DNA of 7,007 bases from assembly GCA_023380995.1 (NCBI GenBank), contig JAMCTD010000101.1, forward strand, positions 1 through 7,007. The letters are read 5' to 3'. The notes under the pieces are model-generated. The model was not told the origin of the DNA and made no database searches. It saw only the letters and a program-made list of their open reading frames with translations. The stretch comes from Patescibacteria group bacterium (lineage in GTDB: Bacteria > Patescibacteria > Microgenomatia > Daviesbacterales > UBA10151). Made by a program: the position numbers and the translations under genes. Each line of letters opens with the position of its first letter. Position 1 is the stretch's first letter. Of this stretch, positions 1 to 4,550 are shown piece after piece.

Positions 1-85
1 CTACTTTTCTTACCCACCTTTATCCTATTGACTAACAAATAAACGGTGCTACAATCTGGGGATGACTGAAGGCGAGCAAAAACCA
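1..85. repeat. 85-bp perfect direct repeat, left copy
   Basis: Every base from 1 to 85 matches 782 to 866, at a constant offset of 781. The copies diverge at base 86 (T) versus 867 (A). The left extent is unknown because the window begins inside or at the edge of the copy. It contains a promoter, an ATG at 62 and the first eight codons of the gene that is intact at 843 (MTEGEQKP). The left copy looks like a duplicate of the upstream region of that gene joined to the LmbE coding sequence. It may be a real duplication or an assembly join. Confidence 0.97.
28..55 (+). promoter_or_regulatory. Sigma-70-type promoter in left repeat copy
   Basis: The -35 box is TTGACT (28-33), followed by a 16-base spacer and the -10 box TACAAT (50-55). 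Each box has five of six consensus bases. Transcription is predicted to begin about base 62, which is the A of an ATG, so any transcript would be leaderless. In this copy that ATG is not in frame with LmbE. The downstream deacetylase would therefore need another start or a frameshift. Confidence 0.65.
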
Positions 86-86
86 T
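78..86 (+). other. Repeat/LmbE junction with A5 run
   Basis: The repeat ends at 85, inside the sequence CAAAAACCA. The ATG at 62 reads MTEGEQKP and then continues out of frame into LmbE, ending at a TAG at 179-181. One extra A in the five-A run, or a one-base backward slip of the ribosome on AAA (80-82 to 79-81), would give MTEGEQKTILAVGAHPDD and restore the deacetylase frame. A native LmbE start such as ATG followed by an A run and ACCATT would share short homology with the repeat, which could explain where the join occurred. That ancestral start is inferred, not seen. Confidence 0.5.
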
Positions 87-93
87 TCTGGCA

Positions 94-780
94 GTGGGGG
101 CTCACCCTGATGATATTGATATTGGTTGTTCAGGCACTGTTGCAAGATTTGTGGAAGAAGGCGCAGAAGCTTTTTATTTAGTACTTACTGACGGCAGCAA
201 GGGTTCTGAAGACATAAATATTCCCACCAAAGAACTTATTAAAATAAGGCGGGAAGAACAACAAAAAGCAGCTGATATTTTGGGGATAAAAAAAGTATTT
301 TTCTTAGATTTTGTGGATGGGGAACTGGAAAATACTCCTCAGCTTCGTAAACAAATAGTTAAAATTATCAGGCAAATTAAACCTACCACAGTTATTTGCT
401 GGGATCCCACTATGTATTATGATGCAAAGCGCCAAATGGTCAACCATCCGGACCACAGAAAAGGAGGGGAAGCCACAATGGATTGTGTATACCCCTTTGC
501 CAGAAACTCCCGGACTTTCCCTGAACTTTTGGAAGAAGGCCTGGGGCCACACGTTGTAGAGGAACTATTGATAATGAATTTCAGCCAGGCAAATTATTTT
601 GTGGATATCACAACTACCATAGATAAAAAGCTTAAAGCCTTAGCCGCCCATACCAGCCAATTTACAGACATGGCAAAATTCAGTGAAAGAATTAAAGAGA
701 TGAATAAAATAACTGGTAAAAAGAAGCATATGAAATATGCAGAAAAATTTGTCAGGATCGCTCTACGCAAACCTTTTTAA
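94..780 (+). CDS. LmbE/PIG-L family zinc deacetylase, start region disrupted
   Basis: This is a probable zinc-dependent N-acetyl-sugar deacetylase of the LmbE/PIG-L family, whose members remove acetyl groups from GlcNAc-containing substrates. The substrate here is unknown. The first metal motif AHPDD is at residues 3-7, followed by the GCSGT turn. The histidine ligand motif HPDH lies near residue 118. The tail (YFVDIT, then a helix with AAHTSQF) is typical of the family, and about 228 residues is a normal length. The open frame runs from base 70, just after a TGA at 67-69, and the first strand ILAV is encoded at 85-96. GTG at 94 would cut that strand, so it is only a nominal start. ATT 85 and CTG 88 are non-standard alternatives. 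The family norm would be a few residues before ILAV, which suggests the native start was lost at the repeat junction. The gene ends one base before the second repeat copy. The fold assignment is secure; the start and expression are not. Confidence 0.85.
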   Translation: MGAHPDDIDIGCSGTVARFVEEGAEAFYLVLTDGSKGSEDINIPTKELIKIRREEQQKAADILGIKKVFFLDFVDGELENTPQLRKQIVKIIRQIKPTTVICWDPTMYYDAKRQMVNHPDHRKGGEATMDCVYPFARNSRTFPELLEEGLGPHVVEELLIMNFSQANYFVDITTTIDKKLKALAAHTSQFTDMAKFSERIKEMNKITGKKKHMKYAEKFVRIALRKPF

Positions 781-781
781 A

Positions 782-866
782 CTACTTTTCTTACCCACCT
801 TTATCCTATTGACTAACAAATAAACGGTGCTACAATCTGGGGATGACTGAAGGCGAGCAAAAACCA
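782..866. repeat. 85-bp perfect direct repeat, right copy
   Basis: This copy is identical to bases 1-85. It begins one base after the TAA of the LmbE gene (778-780). Here the repeat runs in frame into an intact small gene, so this is probably the original copy. Recombination between the two copies would remove exactly 781 bases. It would leave one promoter and one intact 95-codon gene. Confidence 0.97.
809..836 (+). promoter_or_regulatory. Sigma-70-type promoter for the 95-residue gene
   Basis: TTGACT (809-814), a 16-base spacer and TACAAT (831-836) form a good promoter. Six bases separate the -10 box from the ATG at 843, so the predicted first transcribed base is the start codon itself. Only CTGGGG lies between them, directly against the ATG, which is too close to act as a Shine-Dalgarno site. 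Leaderless expression is the simplest reading. Confidence 0.7.
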
Positions 867-1130
867 ATTGATTTAGACCAATTTGCAAAAACAGCAAAAC
901 CAGCCAGAATACCTGATGATAAATCTGCTATCACAATAGCAAGACTAAATCTATTTAATCTCCGTTTTGCGCGTATAAAAGGCTTGCTTGATACATGGCA
1001 AACTAACCTTGAGGAAAGCGACTGGCGCATCAGGCTCGCGCGTAAAGCACTCTACAGCACTTGGTGCGACATAAAAGAGTTGATGGAAAGCACAGAAACT
1101 CCTTCTGGCCCTAATCCTACCAATCCTTAA
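843..1130 (+). CDS. Hypothetical 95-residue protein, leaderless start
   Basis: I do not recognise this protein. It begins with a polar stretch (MTEGEQKPIDLDQF). A helical, amphipathic-looking middle follows at residues 27-82, rich in Arg, Leu and Trp. A Pro/Thr/Ser tail closes it. It has no signal peptide, membrane segment or visible catalytic motif, and a single cysteine near residue 75. The ATG at 843 is chosen because the promoter places the transcript start there. The reading frame ends at TAA, 54 bases before the pheS start. Its arginine codons include CGC and CGT, unlike the AGA/AGG preference expected of the AT-rich neighbours, which may reflect a different origin. The promoter and intact frame support a real gene. 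Function unknown. Confidence 0.6.
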   Translation: MTEGEQKPIDLDQFAKTAKPARIPDDKSAITIARLNLFNLRFARIKGLLDTWQTNLEESDWRIRLARKALYSTWCDIKELMESTETPSGPNPTNP

Positions 1131-1146
1131 TACACTTTTTACTCGC

Positions 1147-1176
1147 TTGCCCAAGGACTCCACCTGATGCTAGAAT
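1147..1176 (+). promoter_or_regulatory. Probable promoter of pheST
   Basis: A weak -35 box TTGCCC (1147-1152), an 18-base spacer and a -10 box TAGAAT (1171-1176) precede the ATG at 1185. Transcription should begin near 1183, leaving a leader of about two bases. The -10 box would lie inside the coding region if translation began at the upstream ATG 1167, which argues for the 1185 start. No T-box or leader-peptide attenuator is visible in the 54 bases before the gene. Confidence 0.5.
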
Positions 1177-1184
1177 CAAGATCA

Positions 1185-2240
1185 ATGGAACAAAAGCTTG
1201 ATCAAATCCAAACTGAATATTTAGAAAAAATTCAGAAAGCTCAATCTTTAAAAGAGCTGGATGAGATTTTTTTGAAGCTTTTTGGCAAAAATGGGGAAAT
1301 TACACTTTTACCAAAAGATTTTCCTAAATTAGCAGAAGAAGAACGCAGAAAAATTGGACCATTGTTTAACCAAGTTAAACAGGAACTGGAAAAAGCTCTT
1401 GATGCAAGAAGAAACGAAGTGCGTGAAGAAAGTTATAAAAAGCTAGCCCATGAAGCGTTAGATCTTGATTTTAGAGCCGCTGCGCTCCCCAAAATGACAA
1501 AAAGACAAGGACATCTTCATCCTATTACCAAGCTGGAAAATGAGATAGTTGAACTATTTTCCAAATTAGGCTTTAAACAATACAACGCTCCTCACATTGA
1601 TAATGAAAAATATAACTTTGAGCTGCTTAATATCCCCAAAGGCCACCCAGCCAGGGATTTATGGGATACACTTTATATAGACCCTTATAATTTAAAAAAT
1701 ACTCCTGGGGAACTACTTTTAAGAACCCATACTTCCAATGCCCAGGTGAGGATCATGGAAGAATTAAAGCCCCCAATCCGGATGATGATCATTGACCGCT
1801 GTTTTAGGTATGAAGCCATAGATGCCAGACATGAGCATACTTTGGAGCAATTCGAGATTGTTTATATAGACAAAGGAGTCAGTATGGCTAATTTACAGTA
1901 TCTATCTGAATATTTTTTCCAAGGGATTTTAGGCAAGGATATCAAAGCCCGTTTGAGGCCAAAATATTATCCTTTTGTGGAACCTGGGGCAGGAGTAGAT
2001 GGGCTTTGTATTTTTTGTAAGGGAAAAGGTTGCAAGGTTTGCGGTGGTATGGGCTGGCTGGAATTGGCAGGGGCAGGTATGATTCATCCTCAAGTTCTAA
2101 AAAACGGGGGGATTGACCCAAATGTTTATTCTGGAATTGCCTGGGGTGTGGGACCGGAAAGAATGGCGATGCTTAAATATGCAGTAGAAGATATCAGGTT
2201 ATTTAAAAGCGGAGATCTAAGATTTTTAAATAAATATTAA
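1185..2240 (+). CDS. pheS: Phenylalanyl-tRNA synthetase alpha subunit
   Basis: This is the catalytic alpha subunit of the alpha2-beta2 class II enzyme that charges tRNA-Phe with phenylalanine in the cytoplasm. With the start at 1185 it has 351 residues, normal for bacterial PheS. Residues 1-85 form the N-terminal coiled coil, including LFGKNGEIT, the counterpart of the usual LGKKGEL. Family landmarks follow in order: GHLHPITKLENEI, NFELLNIPKGHPARDLWDT, LLRTHTS, motif 2 (DRCFRYEAID), the YYPFVEPGAGVD segment, then GAGMIHP and motif 3 (GVGPERMAMLKY). A C-x2-C-x4-C-x2-C cluster at residues 275-286 resembles the cysteine knuckle seen in many bacterial PheS. Two places depart from consensus: LEQFEI (residues 220-225) replaces FHQxEG, and GIAWG replaces GFAFG. 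ATG 1167 is six codons upstream in frame but overlaps the likely -10 box. The stop overlaps the pheT start. Confidence 0.96.
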   Translation: MEQKLDQIQTEYLEKIQKAQSLKELDEIFLKLFGKNGEITLLPKDFPKLAEEERRKIGPLFNQVKQELEKALDARRNEVREESYKKLAHEALDLDFRAAALPKMTKRQGHLHPITKLENEIVELFSKLGFKQYNAPHIDNEKYNFELLNIPKGHPARDLWDTLYIDPYNLKNTPGELLLRTHTSNAQVRIMEELKPPIRMMIIDRCFRYEAIDARHEHTLEQFEIVYIDKGVSMANLQYLSEYFFQGILGKDIKARLRPKYYPFVEPGAGVDGLCIFCKGKGCKVCGGMGWLELAGAGMIHPQVLKNGGIDPNVYSGIAWGVGPERMAMLKYAVEDIRLFKSGDLRFLNKY

Positions 2241-3925
2241 TGAAAGTAAGTATTAATTGGTTAAAAGAATTAGTGGACTTGAAAGTCTCAATTGAGGAAG
2301 TTATTAAATTGCTGCCTCTTCGCACTATTGGGATTAAAGAAGTTGGTGAGAATTATCTTGAGCTGGATATGAAAGGCTACAACAGGGCAGACCTTTTATC
2401 CACAAGAGGAGCAGCTTATGAAATAGCAGCTATTACTGACTCTCCGCTTCTTTTTAAGAAGCCAGACCCAGATCAGTTTGTCTGGGTTAAGGAAAGCTTA
2501 CCAGAAGCTTCTGTAAAGGTGGAAGATAGTAAGCTTACCCCTTTATATTGTATTGCCAAAATTTCTGGTCTGAAAGTTGGACCTTCACCTAAAGAATGGG
2601 TGGAAAAATTAAACAGCAGTGGAATGAGATCTGTTAACAGCATTGCCGATGTAACAAATTTAGTAATGCTGGAGTATGGCCAGCCCACCCATGCTTTTGA
2701 TGCTAAGGAAGTTGAAGGTGAAAATATTATTGTAAGAAATGCCAGGGAAGGGGAAAAGCTGGTTACTTTGGATAATAAAACACGTTCTCTTTTACCCACA
2801 GATTTATTGATTACTGATCCTCAAAAGGCTGTTGGACTGGCTGGAGTAATGGGTGGTAAAAATAGTGAAGTTACAGATAAAACCCACACTATTTTACTGG
2901 AGGCTGCCATTTTTGATCCTGTAACTATCAGAAAAACTGCCTCCAGGCTGGCTCTCCACTCAGAAGCCAGCAAAAGGTTCCAGCACGGACTCACTGCTAC
3001 CAGGCTACTTCAGGCTGTAGATGCAGCTATCAAGATGTACCAGGAGCTTGGTGGCAAACTTGAAGCAATTTCTATTGTAGGAAACACAAAAGAGGAACGT
3101 CCTAAGATCCTGGTTAAACAGGAAGAAGTTAATTCTTTGGTTGGGATTGATATCAAGCCTGAATTTATTAAATCAGCTTTGGAAAAGCTGCATTTTAAGG
3201 TGGAAAAAGGTTTTAAAGTGCAACCACCTTACTTTAGGCTGGATGTTAATATTGAGGCTGATGTGATTGAAGAAGTGGCCAGAATGTATGGCTATGAGAA
3301 GATTCCCTCTAAGCCCTTAAGCACAAATATACCTGATATAGAGCAAAACCCCATTTTTGGGCTCCTAGAGGGGCTTAAAGAGGCACTTTTAAGCTTAGGG
3401 TTAACTGAGGTTCAAACCTATTCATATTATTCCACCAATGTCCTACATGCCATAAATAGCCAGGAAGATAAATTAATCAAGGTGGCAAACCCCATTTCTG
3501 CTGAAACAGAATACCTAAGAGAGAATAATTGGCCAAATCTGGTTGAGGTGGTAGCAAAAAATGCCAGGCAAGGTTTTAAAGATATAGCAATTTTTGAAAT
3601 TGGCAAGATTTATTACAGAAACGAGAAAGAAGAAGCAGCAGAAAAATATTCTTTATCAATAGCTTTAATGAATAGTACAGATAATCCTTTGGCAGAGCTT
3701 TATGACATTTTTAATAAACTCAATCAAAAACTGAATTTAGGAATTAAAGAAGTAGAATCAAATGCAAAACTAGAAAACTTCCATCCAAACAGGTTTATTC
3801 AGCTAGCTTATGGAGAAAAAATAATAGGAGGACTGGCAGAAGTCCACAAAAGGGTAACTGATAAACTAGGCATCAATCAAAGAGTAGCTATACTGGAAAT
3901 CGGTCTAAATAAAATACTTATGTAA
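2240..3925 (+). CDS. pheT: Phenylalanyl-tRNA synthetase beta subunit, short form
   Basis: This is the beta subunit of phenylalanyl-tRNA synthetase, which edits mischarged Tyr-tRNA-Phe and supports the alpha subunit. It has 561 residues; bacterial PheT is usually near 800. The order is B1 start (KVSINWLKELVDL, about 1-45) and the YNRADLLSTRG segment. The B3/B4 editing domain follows (about 100-255, with GQPTHAFD at 148-154, GVMGGKNSEV and LLEAAIFDP). Then come HSEASKRFQHG, domain B5 (about 288-360, with EVARMYGYEKIP) and a catalytic-like core (about 370-555). The OB-type tRNA-binding domain normally inserted within B1 is absent: GIKEV runs directly into GENYLELD. The C-terminal FDX-ACB anticodon-binding domain is also absent, with the protein stopping at RVAILEIGLNKILM. 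The editing residues look intact. The ATG overlaps the pheS stop by one base (TAATG) without a Shine-Dalgarno site, suggesting translational coupling. Confidence 0.95.
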   Translation: MKVSINWLKELVDLKVSIEEVIKLLPLRTIGIKEVGENYLELDMKGYNRADLLSTRGAAYEIAAITDSPLLFKKPDPDQFVWVKESLPEASVKVEDSKLTPLYCIAKISGLKVGPSPKEWVEKLNSSGMRSVNSIADVTNLVMLEYGQPTHAFDAKEVEGENIIVRNAREGEKLVTLDNKTRSLLPTDLLITDPQKAVGLAGVMGGKNSEVTDKTHTILLEAAIFDPVTIRKTASRLALHSEASKRFQHGLTATRLLQAVDAAIKMYQELGGKLEAISIVGNTKEERPKILVKQEEVNSLVGIDIKPEFIKSALEKLHFKVEKGFKVQPPYFRLDVNIEADVIEEVARMYGYEKIPSKPLSTNIPDIEQNPIFGLLEGLKEALLSLGLTEVQTYSYYSTNVLHAINSQEDKLIKVANPISAETEYLRENNWPNLVEVVAKNARQGFKDIAIFEIGKIYYRNEKEEAAEKYSLSIALMNSTDNPLAELYDIFNKLNQKLNLGIKEVESNAKLENFHPNRFIQLAYGEKIIGGLAEVHKRVTDKLGINQRVAILEIGLNKILM

Positions 3926-3933
3926 GTAGAGTT

Positions 3934-4494
3934 TTACCTTCTAGATACTGACTCTCTGCGAGAAGGTTGTTGACCTGGAACTGGTGTTTCAGCCTCCAAC
4001 CCATCTAATATATGCCTGTATCTTAGAACCGGTCTTCTTTTTGCATCCATACCAATAACCTCTATCAAATGATCGTTTGCAGCATTCATATGAAGTTGTT
4101 CCAGTAAAGACTGAATACGGTTTTCCATGGAACCGGGTTTCAACTGCCTTAATTTAGCCTCTGCCCAGGTAATTCTTAATTTCGATTCCGCGGATATAGC
4201 CGGATAATGAGGATTTGCAACAGAAACATATTCCGTGACTCCCCATCGATAGCCAACACGTTCTCTTATAGTTCTAGTGGCATTTGATAAAGAATATATC
4301 GCATGATCTCTCACACCTAAAAGATAATCTCTAACAGCAGGGTCCAATTCCGGTTCTTTATGGATAGCATCACACTGCCTTAGCACTTCTTCTCTTCTTA
4401 AATGAGCTTTTAACACTCTTATATGTCTTGACCATCCCTTTGAAGGATTCCCTACATGAAAATCAGGATGATCGACTTCAATTGTTCTTTTCAT
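3934..4494 (-). CDS. Hypothetical 186-residue arginine-rich protein
   Basis: I do not recognise this protein. It has no signal peptide, membrane helix or catalytic signature that I can name. Most of residues 22-80 and 100-140 look helical. A segment near 81-98 (YRWGVTEYVSVANPHYPA) is richer in aromatics. The last 20 residues are a Pro/Gln/Ser/Arg tail likely to be disordered. It has about 23 Arg and 8 Lys, the reverse of the lysine-rich neighbours, so it may have been acquired or belong to a fast-evolving family. Start ATG at 4494 is preceded by a TTGACT box on the same strand and has no Shine-Dalgarno site. The gene lies downstream of the penicillin-binding protein in the same direction, with 56 bases between. 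It ends 8 bases from the pheT stop, tail to tail. Length and promoter support a real gene. Function unknown. Confidence 0.7.
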   Translation of the reverse strand: MKRTIEVDHPDFHVGNPSKGWSRHIRVLKAHLRREEVLRQCDAIHKEPELDPAVRDYLLGVRDHAIYSLSNATRTIRERVGYRWGVTEYVSVANPHYPAISAESKLRITWAEAKLRQLKPGSMENRIQSLLEQLHMNAANDHLIEVIGMDAKRRPVLRYRHILDGLEAETPVPGQQPSRRESVSRR

Positions 4495-4511
4495 AATATC
4501 AATGTTACGCG

Positions 4512-4541
4512 ATCTTACCCCTTACCCATGTTAAAAGTCAA
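4512..4541 (-). promoter_or_regulatory. Candidate promoter for the 186-residue gene
   Basis: On the minus strand TTGACT (4536-4541) is followed by an 18-base spacer and TAAGAT (4512-4517). The predicted start near 4505 gives a leader of about 11 bases before ATG 4494, with no Shine-Dalgarno sequence in it. The -35 box lies in TATTGACT, the same eight bases as in the repeat promoters. An alternative -10, TAACAT (4502-4507), is spaced for a nearly leaderless transcript but has no matching -35. The gene could also be read through from the penicillin-binding protein gene. Confidence 0.45.
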
Positions 4542-4550
4542 TAGTATGTT

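Noticed and set aside
62..181. A 39-codon hydrophobic ORF starting at the repeat's ATG, resembling a small membrane peptide.
   Set aside because: After base 85 it is only an alternative frame of the conserved LmbE coding sequence. Its hydrophobicity comes from that frame, not from a separate gene.
1167..1184. Upstream ATG at 1167 as the pheS start.
   Set aside because: The six extra codons overlap the likely -10 box TAGAAT and add nothing resembling the family N-terminus; ATG 1185 fits the promoter better.
3922..3937. Small inverted repeat GTAA...TTAC between the convergent genes as a terminator.
   Set aside because: The stem is only about four AT-rich base pairs without a proper T-run; this is expected by chance.
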